59,516 bases of DNA, taken from positions 1,475,827 through 1,535,342 of the forward strand of contig NW_006768768.1 of NCBI RefSeq assembly GCF_000204055.1, written 5' to 3'. The DNA is from Melampsora larici-populina 98AG31. Lineage: Eukaryota > Basidiomycota > Pucciniomycetes > Pucciniales > Melampsoraceae. The notes under the pieces are model-generated. The model saw nothing but the letters and a program-made list of their open reading frames with translations. It searched no databases and was not told the DNA's origin. Of this stretch, positions 1-11,933 are shown piece by piece; the first letter of the stretch is position 1; each line of letters starts with the position of its first letter. Position numbers and translations under genes: made by a program.

Positions 1-40
1 TCTAAGGTTGCCCGGATGTTGAGCCGGCTCTGGAGATCAG

Positions 41-1286
41 TTATCTTTGGACTCTTTTTCCAAATTCGGTCACCAAGTTTTGAGGTCGAGGTCTTTTAAA
101 ACGTCGTTCATAGGGTAAAGAACTTGGAGGTATAGACCTGTCAGGCCGTCGACATGCGGCCATATATTCGCGATATTCCACTGAGTCAGGTGGCATGTCC
201 GGCGTAGCAGTTCCATTCATCTAAATAGATGACATTAGTCAAGACTCGGCAGAGAAACAAGAAGCATTTGACTGACAATGGCTATGGCCCAAGTGTTAGA
301 CGAAAACAGCGCGAGCTGATAGTAAAAATTTGGATCCCATGGTGCCGTCAATACGTTAGCTTTGGGAAAGCCTCTGACGAGCTTCCAAAAACGGCTTTGT
401 AAGTCTTGGGTGATTTATTCCTCGGCCTAGACGACATATAGAGCAGAGATTCAGTTTTATCTTGAAGAAAAAACGAATCGAAAGGTGAGAACTCACCATC
501 GTCTTCTCAAATTCAAGCATCTGATCGATTTTCTATCATTTGACCATTTGGTAAAAGTATCAGATACATCAATCTCAAACATTAGTAAACATGAAAAAGA
601 AACACCAAAAAGGCTTACCGCGTTGGCTTGTTTTTTCTTTTCTGCTACATTGGGGCTCCGTATGAGCACATCACCAGTCTTACAGTTTGATCGGTAGATA
701 CGATTGACAAATTCAACAAAGGCTGAGAAGGAGTCAAGGGTTAACTCTTTTTTGCCCACTCGGCCCTTCCATATCAAGTCTTCGAACTCGTCGGTCGGGT
801 CTAATGGTCTCAGTCTCTCAAGAATATTCAGGCTAACGCCTACACACAGATCCTTGAAGTCGTCGAAGCTCTTGCCATAAAGTGACGCCCTGAAGAATGG
901 ATCCTCTCCATCTGATGATAAGTCTTTCGAATTGATAATCTTCTTCTCCTTGGAATTGGAATCCTTGACCCCATCAGTCTTTTCCTCGGTAGCATTGACT
1001 TGCTTCTCAAACTCGAGCTTGAAGGAAACCCGAATCAACACCTCATGCAATTTATCAAACTCGGTGCGAGCAGGAGTCCCTATTGGTTCTAGTAAGGCGC
1101 CTGAAGGTAGTTGGACTGTCTCCTCAAATTGACCCGGAAGGTGATTCAAGCACTCGATGGCTAGATAGAAACAAACGAAGGTCTATGAGCGTCTAAAAAC
1201 AGCAAGGTGAATGAGACAGACTGACCGAAGTCAAGGATATCAAAGTCTCCAGCTATGGATGCGTTACTTGATGCTGGCAGATCCAT
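41..1286 (-). pseudogene. Hypothetical gene, five exons, one in-frame stop
   Basis: I do not recognise this protein. Splice signals give exons 1286-1226, 1160-619, 532-497, 426-277 and 220-41. All join in phase, and the last exon ends in TAA at 43-41. The first 201 codons start MDLPASSNAS; exon 3 adds a short charged helix (KIDQMLEFEKTM). Exon 4 reads AEE and then TAA (417-415), after which the same frame runs open for 46 codons (ITQDLQSRFWKLV...) and splices cleanly to the last exon, which has an Arg-rich end (YERRFKRPRPQ). Either translation ends at AEE (about 216 aa), or the TAA is a lesion in a gene of about 320 codons. The open, in-phase continuation makes me favour a lesion or a sequencing error. 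The start lies 111 bases from a divergent gene at 1397, so the two may share a promoter. Confidence 0.5.
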
Positions 1287-1514
1287 GATTGGGAGTGAAG
1301 AAGAAGTGAAGTGAGAGAGGGTTGATTGGACAGAGTGAACTGATCGTTAAGTAGAATTCTAGAAAGTAGAAAAGAAGCTGTTTACCAATTTCAAGAATGA
1401 CGTCACCCAAACCCATCACCATGGGTGCTCGTAGAATTCATTTCTTGCAAGATTTGTCAGCCAAACTCAACACCTTGACACTGGCTTCCGATGGTGATGT
1501 GGCTGATGTTTTCA

Positions 1515-1556
1515 CACCATGTCCGTCTCGTGTGAGCAAGTCGGCGTGCTCACACG
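1515..1556 (+). repeat. Left terminal inverted repeat of the 12.7-kb element
   Basis: Pairs with 14176-14217 on the other strand. It holds an internal stem of GTGAGCA and TGCTCAC around the loop AGTCGGCG. The hairpin may be part of the transposase recognition structure. Confidence 0.75.
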
Positions 1557-1908
1557 GAGAGTTGTGTAATAGATTTGTCGAACTTTTTATTCAGTTTCAT
1601 CTCTAGAAAAGATGAATCCTTTGTTAAGAGGCAATTGAAACGGTTGATTTTGTCGTTTGTCTGTTGGATGTTGAAAGAATGGCTTGGCAGCGCCTTTCTT
1701 TTTCAACGGCGGGTCATTTTGGCCTCCCCTTTGAGACTTGGACAGTGTCTCGTTGAGACAAGAAATCATGGCGAAAGCTTTTCAGCCACCATGAGTCACA
1801 ATCATATGTTATATATATAGAGGGAGCGATATCGGTAGAACAATATCACATCACTAGCTTACCTCTTCAATCCTAATCCAATATCCTTGAAACTCGAATT
1901 GGTTAGAC

Positions 1909-3087
1909 ATGCGTAAGTACACTTTCTTCGCAAACACGCTTTGCATTTGAGGTTGAGAAACCTCCATCTGTAATGCAGCTCGGTCATCCCATCACTGGAA
2001 AAAGGGAGCTGCACCGACTTCCTTGAAAGCACTGAACGCCTCGGTGTACGACACTCTTCCAAAGCCCACCGAGGCGATTTGCCACTCATTGGCAACCTTC
2101 ACTAGGTTCTTAGTTGGTTACAACAAGTCGACGAAGGCCTATCCACCTGGGCCTACGGTAGATGAACGATGCCATCTACGACCTCTAACTCAAGCCGAAA
2201 TCATGTCTGACCGGCAAGTATTTTTAACCGAACCGGTGACTGTCGACAACGGGGTACCTGAAGCACCACTTGATAGATTCAAAATGTTCGCCCAGAATGA
2301 CTTGAGACGCCATGGTATCAACCGATTGACATTCGATTGGGCAAAGGCCGACAGAGATATCTGGAACCGTACGATGGCTATATTCGTTGTCAAGCATTGG
2401 CAGTATGCCAAGTCGCAAGGTGCCTTGAAGCAATCAGTGGATTCGGCCCACAACACAGAATCTAACTGTATTGGGATAGTTCTCCGTTGGATACGAGGTC
2501 GTACCGTGGAAATCCGCCAAGAACGTCAATCTGACGATAAATATCGCAAGAAGGAAACCCGCCGTAAAAAAAGAGTGGTAAGCTCTATGATATTCACCTT
2601 ATGAACTGATCATGGAAAATATATTGATGTCTTGTGATTGTTCAAGTTGTTTAAATATCGGTGTGATTCACTATCCCGTCTTCTCCTGGCCGCCAAGATT
2701 GATCAGCAAGCTTCCGACATCCTACCGCATCATGACTGTTGTTCCGAAACGGAATGGGAGCCCGAGAACACACACTATCCATCAGTCGGCTTGATTTGGC
2801 GAAGTCCACAATACACAAAGGTTCTCCATCAAATCGACAAGTTGAGTTATAAGTACAGTTCTTCGACTCAAGGCCCATTACTCGCATCCCAGAGGTTTGA
2901 TCAATGTCGAACCTCTGCTACTCACAATGATCCGAAAGCTGCCGTTTGTCCCGGCCTTCCGGAAAACTGCTATGAGCCAACATTCCTCGCATATTTAACT
3001 CCTGAAGAGAAGACTGCACTTCGAATCAAGCCTGTCTCAAGTTGGATAAATACACTACCAAATCAAATACAAAATTTTGCTGTGTAG
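1909..3087 (+). CDS. Transposon accessory protein A (FDW/HW family), 347 aa
   Basis: Exons 1909-1912, 1979-2577 and 2647-3087 join in phase. The first exon is only ATG plus one base; the start is set by the MPRSSHHWKKG reading after splicing. The core shared with the two other accessory genes of this element reads ...RHGINRLTFDWAKAD followed by WNRTMAIFVVKHW, then a basic stretch (RKKETRRKKRV) and a leucine-rich helix (LFKYRCDSLSRLLLA). The C-terminal part has a WRS motif (IWRSPQYTKVLHQID) and a P-rich end with FLAYLTPEE; both are also recognisable in the gene at 7893-9598. Function is unknown. The basic helix suggests nucleic-acid binding, and the position inside the element suggests a regulator or transposase partner. 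It runs toward the transposase gene, with ends about 315 bases apart. Confidence 0.65.
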
Positions 3088-3402
3088 CTCGTGTTCAATT
3101 TGTATAGTAGTAGCCATGTGTGTTTACATGAAGTTGAGAAACAGATCAGGAAAACAAAACGTATTGTGTATATAGATATGACTCTCATGACTAGTTTTTA
3201 TTACAATTTCATAGTATTTTTTATTTGTGTGTTCAATAGGTCAAGTATAAAAAGGTGTTAAAAAAATTGCGTGTATATGTTCTTCAAAAAGTTAAATGTG
3301 AAATGTTTTAATCATATATAGTATACAGAATCAACATCGAAAAATAAATTTTGCCACGGCGTATGTTTCCCAATAATGTCTTTTCGATCGAGCCATCTGC
3401 TC
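3088..3402. other. Intergenic, convergent 3' ends
   Basis: AT-rich sequence between the converging accessory gene A and the transposase. It presumably holds both 3' UTRs. No other feature seen. Confidence 0.5.
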
Positions 3403-6400
3403 CTAGGTTGTTGTCATGTCTGCAATTCCCTGAAGAAGATAAAGTGGTTAGTTCTAGAAAGATAAGCGCACAGATACTGGTGAAAAGACTCACCATGCTT
3501 CGAAGACTGACAACAGACACTGTTGGTTTAGATATACCATATGTTCCAGCTGAGTTATGAAGCGCAGCACAATGACCAAAAATATGCTGGGATCCAATAG
3601 ATATAAGTGAAAGGTCCAAATTATACTTGACAGTGGCATTCAAATGCGGCAACAATCGATAAGGGCTTCGATTCTCATCGATGGGGTCAAGGTTGTGAAA
3701 ATAGTGAAGCACAAATATGGGGGTCATGCGACCCTCAGGGAGCATGATGTGTTGAATGACACCGTAGCCTTTGCTCCCCTGGTAGTCAAACTCTATGTAG
3801 CTGTTCCCCGCATGTTCGGAATGTATGCTAAAATTCTTACCACCATGCCTCCAAGACTTTGTCATATTGAATTTCACTGAAGTGTCCAGCCCCATATCTT
3901 GTAATATGGGTCGTGTTGATGCGATCACATCCAAGGATGGTGAAAAGGGCTTCCATTGAGATGAGCGAGTTCCAAGGATTATATCGGCGCCGATTTGTTC
4001 TCCGTAGTCCGATGGGACATTCTTGAGGAAGTTGAGAAAATAGGATCGCTCGGTTTGTTTGCTGATCATGGTCTTCCCAACTACACCTAATACAAAACAA
4101 ATACAAAGGTTAAATTAGGAAATTGCAATAATAATTGGCACAGATAAACTAACCCCTATCTCCGCTTTTTAAACCTGCTACCATGGTTCCTATTATACGT
4201 TCTCCAGACCAGCATGCAGTGTAAGAAGGTGGTCCGAGGAGTCGTGTTTGAGCTACAAGATGTTGCGCATAGTGAAGGTTTGGTTTTGATTTAATTGCAG
4301 GCCATACTTCTAAAAGATGTGTGCGATATCTCGTCAGGAGATTTGGGAGTGTTTTGAGGTCATCAGTGGTCAGCGTCCTCGAGACGCTCAGATTGACGAT
4401 CTGGATCGCAAGCGTGATAGCTGTGTGTATTTTGGAAGCATCTGACTGAGGTTCCGAATCGTGATGATAGGGGACTAGGGATAGGACCATATATACAGTG
4501 TATAAAATAAGCCACTCTGCCGCCTTAGGAGTTCCAGAAAAAGGCATTCCGATTTTATTTGGAACACGGGTCAGCCATGACGGAATAAGAGTGTTATCAA
4601 TACTCTTATGCACCTCCTCAAGCTCGTTGATAGTGAGGCATGGGCCGCTATTGATCTGGACGGTGTCATCGGAACGCCCATCGGATTCGGGTGCGTCTTC
4701 ACTTGGTTCAAAGTTGCTTTCTGTTCCCGACTTATCTTTCGCAGCGCGCTTGTATTGGGATCGGTTGGATGAAGCATCTGAAGAAAAGTTGAAGTCTAGA
4801 GCACTACTACCGGATTGGTGGCTCAAGCTCATTGAATCTTCTCGAAGATTTCCAAGCACTGATTCATTTGTTTGTCCGGGATATTGGCCGTTGGCGATGT
4901 TTGAATCCTGTTGCTTTCTCAAAGCTTTCCCAGCATCCGTAATGTGGAGGTAAGTGTTTGAAAGGTCTGCTAAAAGGCCAAGTATGAGGCAATGCATTAT
5001 GTCTAAAGTAGCGAATTCGAGGGGCTGCCAATACGGTAGCTCGTAAAATGCCGAATGTCGGGCACCGTGTTCTTTCAACAGCTTCTCCCGAATCGCGGGG
5101 GATTTGGCCACTCGCCATCTCTCTGCTTGTCGTTTGTGCACAAGTGTTGTCCGTTGTTGAAAAATCTTATGGTCAACAAGATTGATATCGTCCAAAACAA
5201 TGAAGCATTTTGAGCAAAATCTAGTGGCGCTATGTCCAGGAAATCCAGATATTTTCTTCATTGCGGGAACGTCTGCAAGAAGCGGCCACACAGCAACACT
5301 TATGAATCGTCCGTGCGGGTGATGTGATGTTTTGCTGAACCTGAGGCCTTGCCACAAATCTTTAAGCTCAGAAATCAAAGGCCTGAGTATAGAATTCATT
5401 TGATCACTATTTTGTTCTCGTCGGCCAGGCGTAATTCCGTAAAGAAACATATTATCGGCTCTGTATCTGATGTCAGGGGGTAGATTGTAACATATCAGTA
5501 GCATCACTCCACAGTGATGTTGACGCGCTCGTTTAGATCTATAGGGGTCAAACCAATCGCAATAGAATCCAAAAACTAGGTTTCCTGACTTGCGTGTAAA
5601 GACTTGCCCATTTTTTTTGAATGTTTTCCAAATAGTCCCATCATATATATCTTGTAAGGTCCCCTCAGGTGGCGGAGTGCGAGTGAGGTGGCTGTCAAGA
5701 TGAGTTTCGAACGATGGGAATTGTAACATCCGAGCAAGCCATTCAACAAGGTTTTGATGATAGAACAATTGTCGTGGGCGGATTTCTGTGGATTTCTTCC
5801 GTGAGGGTTTGTATAATTCGGCATCACATCGGATTTGATCCGACGAAGACCTTTTGGAGGTGAAGCGTAACTGATCACATCTAGTCTTGGTAGGGTTTTT
5901 TTCGGGTGGTCCGTGGAGCGAATAGCATACTGGACACGACAGGGTTTGAATAACCGGTGCGTGTAGGTGAAAAGTCTTCAAGAGCTTGGGAATGGTAAGG
6001 GGTATTTCATTCCACACCGGTCGGATATTGGGGTCATTCACCGTGAGGGATGTCTGGACTTTCAGGCGCTCCATTTTCAGGGAGGTTCGACAAGCCTGCA
6101 CGGATCCATTGCGTAATAAGCGATTATTTAACACGTGGACCATTGACTGGACACATGATTGGTGCTGAAGAAGTGTACGAGGAGTATAAAAAGGGGTGGT
6201 GTCAACCTCTTGTTGAGGAATTGATTGGGTCATCAATCGTGGATTCTTGCGAGCTGGTTCCAAATCTTCCACGTGAGATGAGGAGGGCTCAAGTGTAGCC
6301 TCAGCTGGCCGATTCCGTTTGCGAGTTGAGGGGATAGCTGCGCTGTCGACTCGTCCTGACGAATTGGATGCCACTGGTCTTAAAGATATAGACTCATGGG

Positions 6401-6611
6401 ACAAGGCGTGAATTGTGACAGCTGCGTTAGAAGGGTCAGCTGCCGTGGAATGGAGCGATTGTTGGGCATTAGACGCTGCCAAGTGGCGCGGATAATTTGT
6501 GCGATGAAAAAGTCGTCCTGTGTGGGTAAGTCCGTCCTTTTCAAACTGACGCTGAAAACATCCCAAGGCTACACATGTGCAGCACATGTGGTCTGGTCCA
6601 AAATACGACAT
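3403..6611 (-). CDS. Plavaka/Tnp2-like (CACTA-type) transposase, 1025 aa
   Basis: Exons 6611-4154, 4086-3494 and 3429-3403 (stop 3405-3403) join in phase. An N-terminal Cys/His cluster (residues 9-18, HMCCTCVALGC, plus later His) and CPVCY (226-230) look metal-binding. The core from about 320 to 550 has the family signature in order: FYCDWFDP (D352/D355 region), CYNLPPDIRYR (374-384), YGITPGRREQ, LADVPAMKKISGFPGHSA (D447), CSKC (466-469), ELPYWQPLEF and LDIMHCLILGL (535-545). The C-terminal end has WSGERIIGTM, also typical. This is the family of cut-and-paste DDE transposases that bind and cleave the element ends in the nucleus. Family identity rests on motif order; I did not run a search. 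No frameshift or stop was seen. Confidence 0.75.
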
Positions 6612-7892
6612 TCAGATTGAAGTGAATAGAATATGATTTGAGTGGAAGGTTAAATTATATATAAGAAAGACAAAGTGGAACGAAATCTTCCACTGGATGA
6701 TGCCATAAATGCTTCGACATCAACTGTGGGAAAGCCTGCGGTGAGTTGGCTATTTGTTGTGGGTCATCCGTTCATTTCGAATGTTGGTTGGAGTTTGACG
6801 GCTCGCCAGATGCTTACGATTTATCTGAAACACCGGTGTAGGCATCCTTGTGTATCTGCACAGAAACACTTGGGTGGAGGCTTATGCGAAGCTAAACGTG
6901 GTGATTTGATCATCACCAAACGCAGGTCTCACTGTGATGAATAGTAAGGGTTGAGATCAACCATTCGCCATCGATAAACCCTGGACGTACGTGAACGGTT
7001 CAACAGTACGAAGGTCGGTCAAACAAGGATAAAGCGTTTTGGGAGCGAAGGCTCGCTGAATTTAATTTAAGCACAGTTAATGATAAATTCGTTAGGTTGG
7101 ATGTGATGGAAAGATTTTGCTCAGCCTGGATGAAAGTGGTTTGTGTATATTAAATCAAACACAAAGCACCCTCACCGATATGGAAAGTAGGAGTCGAAAG
7201 CACCCGCTTGACATGGACGATCCAAATAATACTCGTCATCGGTAGTATCATAGATATCAACTGCCGGAAAGGTAGATAGCTGCTGATATCAAAGCAAGCG
7301 AATCTTAAGAATAAAAATTCTACGTCGGGACGTTTCTCAAATTGGAACATGGTATGTCACATGATCAGGTTCCATGAGTCCGGGATTGTGCTTCTCGAAA
7401 GCTGAGCGTATAAGTGGTCATTATGGGAAGAGGTGTGATTTCGAAAGGTTCGAGAAGGAATCTCGAACCTGTGCAAAAATGAAATGTAGTGAAAGTAATG
7501 TTGGTATCAGACTTTCACACTTCAAATTGTGCTTATGTATCACATACATACAGGGCCAAAAGTATTGTGTGTACACGTCTGGAAACACTGATGAAAGCTA
7601 TGGACATTTCTTCTAATTACCTAAACGAGAAGAAGAAAGAAAGAATGAAAATGGTTTATCTATAGATACTTTGAAAACAACTATTTACAACTATTTACAT
7701 TATTGGTCTCCAAAATTCACAATAGTTACCAATGACAAGAGAGCGGAGGATTGAAGAACACATTTGAGACGACGACTCGGATTGTTGTCACTAGATAGTA
7801 GTGGGAAAGAAGGAGCACCCATTCAGACTAAATCAATATGTTGAGGTGATAAAAAACGACGTACCTGCGGCTAGTGCTTCAAACATCATGAT
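6612..7892. other. Intergenic inside the 12.7-kb element
   Basis: Lies upstream of the transposase and downstream of the gene at 7893-9598. It probably includes the transposase promoter and a 3' UTR. Only short unsupported reading frames occur; no repeat or RNA gene seen. Confidence 0.4.
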
Positions 7893-9598
7893 TCAGCTCA
7901 AGGTGGACCCACTGGCCTCCTCTTCAGCCAGGTTGGCACGGGATTTGAAAACCCTCATCGCATCCTGGATGGCTTGCTGGACATCAACAGCATCCTCTTC
8001 ATTCAAATCCAATTCCGATACGATCAAACCGTCTGCATTGTCCAACCAGCCCGGAGAAATCAATGAGGCTTGAAAGCCTTTTGGAGGAAAGCGATCGGGG
8101 TCCGCAGTGGGAGCGTAGTTCCCTCGTTCCACCAATTGCTTTGCGGCCCTACGTTCCTTTGGTATAGTTTTACGCTTCCAATGGGATTGATCTAGGAGCA
8201 TTATCAATGTATCTAACTCCGCGCTCCGCCAGTCCAGCCGTAACCTCTGACGAGATCCAGAGGCATTTGTCGGTTGAAGCTCGTCTTCCGAATGGACTTC
8301 CGGATGGGATAACATGGCATATTCGGCAGAACTTTTGCCCCAGAATTTGAAGGCTTCGTGTAACCGCGCTTCAACAATCTGAATCGACATTAATTTCAAT
8401 GTGAGCATTGAAATTCTTCTTTCATAGAATATGAAAGTGACTAACCTTCTCTTTATTACGCCTTTTGCTCGTAATACTATGAGTAATTGCAAAGTGATCT
8501 TCTAGCAACTTTTTACCGGCCGGAGTCTTAAACATCTCAACATGCCTTGTTTGCTCGCGATGTTTTGGGGCCTTGTTACCACACCATCTTCGAAGCACTT
8601 CTTCACGGTTGGCCGGAGTATTATCCGAAGAGATGATTCCAAATGCTCTTGCACCATTTGCGTCATAAGTCTTCACCCAATGAGCAAGTATGATTGTTGC
8701 TGTCGCAGCGTTCCAAGGGGAGTCGTAAGATGCCTGCCAGTCGAAAGTGCAACGTGGAAACCCGGCCATCGCTAGAGCCGCTTCACATTGTGTACCGAAA
8801 TGATGAGCATAGCGTGTGCGACCACCAGCGCTGATTCGAGAGGTAAATATCACAGGTTGCATAGGTTTCTTGATGGCCGCCATCTCAGCTGCATCCTTCT
8901 CGACAGTCTTTCTCTGTTTTCGATTCGGCTTAAAACCAGTCGGTTTTTTTGCAAGATACTTTTGCATTGCTTTGTCTTGAGCATCTCGAATAAATTTCTC
9001 ACGTAATTGTTTGCGACACTCCCAAGCTTGGCGTTCCTCTTCTGATGGTGGATCAGGTAATTTCGGTTCGGAAACACTTTCGAGCATTGATGTTCCCCTT
9101 GCCTTCCGCGGAATACCCATCAGCATCCGGGTGTACTCGTGGATAGCTCTCGCAAGAGGCGTGGCAGCTTTTGGAACCTCATGTTGAGCAGCAACCTTGC
9201 CAATTTCAGCTTCGCGGTGCCTGATCTGGGTCAGGGCTTTAAGTTTTGCAGTCCGTTTCCTCTTCCGCTCTAGGCTCTCTTCGTGTGTAAGTCCACCATC
9301 TGTTCAACGCTCAGGCAAGTCCATCGTTGTCAATACTACGCTAACATTTAGATGCCCATGTATCCAGACGTCACTAACCTGAGCTTTCGTCGTCTTCATC
9401 ATCTGATCCCCCCTCGACCCCTATGTTTTAAAATTCCAAACAAGGCCAGGACTTGAAATCGGTGATCAAGACCCCACGATCATGCCGAAGGAAGCACATA
9501 CCTTGACGTTGATAATCATCCTCTTCAACCCTTTGGCGTTTTGCACCACCCGATGATACGCCTGGTGTCATCTGGGTCATTGTCGGAGGTAGACTCAT
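7893..9598 (-). CDS. Transposon accessory protein B (FDW/HW family), 492 aa
   Basis: Exons 9598-9502, 9420-9379, 9299-8446 and 8378-7893 join in phase with GT-AG introns. The N-terminus is acidic and low-complexity (VEGGSDDEDDESS), followed by a highly basic helical stretch (ERKRKRTAKLKALTQIRHRE) that may act in nuclear targeting or DNA binding. The family core is AGFPRCTFDW...SPWNAATATIILAHW, then DNTPANREEVLRRWCGNK, then SKRRNKEK and EARLHEAFKFW. The C-terminal half has DWRSAELDTLIMLLDQ, matching the WRS motif of the gene at 1909, and an acidic end. No known enzyme motif was found. The presence of three related genes in one element suggests a shared job in transposition or its control. Confidence 0.7.
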
Positions 9599-11933
9599 CT
9601 TCGAATTGGTTCAAGAGACAATGAGTAATTTGAAAAAAAAAAGGAAACGAGGGTGTCAAAAAAAGCACAGATAAGGTATGTACAAGTATCCGGAAAGATT
9701 GATAGAGAAAACAATTGTAAAGACAGCGTGATCGAGATACCTGACTTTACTATTCGAGCACGGATTTTAACTAGTGCAGCATGAGACCCAAATCTTTAAG
9801 GGCAGGATGGTCAACGTCAAACCATCCAGCCCTTCCAAACAAGGCCACATTAACCTCCACGACGCATATGTAGCACCATTTTTCAAAAACCGCCGAATAC
9901 CAAAACACGTCTATGATTGTTCTTTTCCAACGGTTTTTCAAGACCAGCCATCGACCTTTTTTTTACAGACACAAACTCACCCATACGTGCAAAAAAAATC
10001 GACGATATGCCTTCGGCCAACCAATTGAGCCGGTAGTGTCACTGAGCCAATCTGCATAGCCCATGCCCTCACACAGATATTCTAAGAGCTCACGCGGTAG
10101 GCCACCACCGATCACATGTTCAACAGTCAAGTTTGTCATGGATTAACCTTCCGGAAACGTTCATCCGCATCCCATTTACCCGTATACCACTTGATTCAGA
10201 CAAGCGCACGCTCACTCATTCGGAAGATTGTGACTGGTATATTCCCAGCTTTGAGCGTGAGTTGCGTGTAGCACCCTCAATGTTAGGCTTTGCACATCTA
10301 CCACTCAAACCCGCCTCTGCCATTCCACCGGCTGTGTATGTGCTCACAATCGGCGACCATCTAAACTTTCCTACAACACCCATCTCAGTTTTCAGACATT
10401 TGCGCAAGAGGGTCGTTCCAGGGGGGCACTTCGCATCCAAAAACACTTCTGCATTTACCACATTTCGGTTGGGTAATCCTAGCGGTGGTCTGAGATTACC
10501 CCGATCTAGAGCAACTGCGATTACCCTTTTTTTTCAATACTACAATTACCCACCTGTCGTGCTAAGTCTAATCTTAACTTTTGACATATTTGTTCATTGC
10601 TCATTGATCCACTCACACGTAGGTTAATGAATTTTGTACGTACCCGCATAATATCAGGGTAGTTTCCTGTTTCACAGAATTATCAGCATGTGCATGCAAC
10701 ACTAAATCATAGATTTAGTGTATAATAACCGGTGTCGAGTGACCTTTTCAACACAACTTTTTCAAGCTCAGTCAAGCAAAATAGCCGAAGAGTTTCGGCG
10801 TGAGTAACTGAACGTAATTCTAAGAAGGATTGGAGAGACACGAGCTTTTCCGATCCTTCTTAGAGATACGCACACATGAACCATGAAACACCTATGTGTA
10901 CTTTGCTATTTGACCACAAGAACAAAGAGCACACTCTCGCAACACGCATACAATTGAAAACTTCGGAGAGCTGAGTCTTGCTGCAATTTGAGTTGTCTGA
11001 CTGATCATGAGGGGGCATTGATACCGCTCTCAATAATATCGCGCCATATTATCACATCAAAATGTCCAATGTACCAGTACGGGTTCCTAATCAGCTCATA
11101 ATTACCATTACTAATAAGATATATATTGCGGTGCTTACAAGCGCTTTCCCTTTTTTTACTCTGGTGAGTCCATGCCAGCCAAAGCACTATGTCCTTCAAC
11201 CGCCGATATGAGTTCTGAGCGTCATTTTTGCATATTTCCAGCTGTACTTACACGCCCTCAATACTAACTTTGATGACAAAGATTTTGTCCTTCAATCGCT
11301 TTGGTTTACTTGATCCGCAAGGGTATCAAGTGATCCAATTAGACCTGAACCAACATGTACGGTGAGCAGGTACTTGGTGGAGGTTTTCAATACCCAAATT
11401 TCTGTCTGCATTTTGTGCAGCCACAAGCAAACAGGTTGAACATAATAAGATTCCACACGCAAACATAAGTTTAGCACAGATAGTAACAGTACATAGTTAC
11501 AAGGACGTAGGCACCAGTGAACTCAGACCTCCATATCTTCCAGTAGCTCCACGGGCTCTGAAATCTAAATTTTAGGGCTGAAAGGGAGAAGCCCCTTTGA
11601 GGAGAGTGATAGAACAGAGTATAAGATAATATTGGTGCAACCCGGAGTCTTATATACCCTTTACAAAAGATCACAGTTGGACAAAATTGACATAGGCACG
11701 TGTATGTTGTATGACAATCAGAGAGAAGTGAAAAGTTTGGGACGATATTTGAAATGTGCTTTGAAATTGTGGAACATCTTACGTGTTTGATAGATGATTT
11801 TTTACAATTCTGTGAGAAAGAAGCGCGGATATTGTTTCCTGAGCAAGATCAATCATAATAAGGTATTGTCAGGTTCGCATCGAAATATAAAAGCAATATG
11901 AATCACAAACCGTTTCCAAATCGTCAACACACC
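9599..11933. other. Long gene-poor stretch inside the 12.7-kb element
   Basis: 2.3 kb without a convincing gene. A frame at 10133-10627 has no ATG at its start and no homology I recognise. A hairpin with a 13-bp stem (TCTAAGAAGGATT against GATCCTTCTTAGA) lies at about 10818-10865. The rest is AT-rich with poly-A/T runs. Confidence 0.4.
10818..10865. repeat. Hairpin-forming inverted repeat
   Basis: TCTAAGAAGGAT and ATCCTTCTTAGA arms separated by about 22 bases. Could be a small fold-back or a structured transcript; no flanking duplication is evident. Confidence 0.4.

Noticed and set aside
10133..10627. 164-codon plus-strand frame inside the 12.7-kb element
   Set aside because: No ATG start, no clear splice partners, no recognised motifs.
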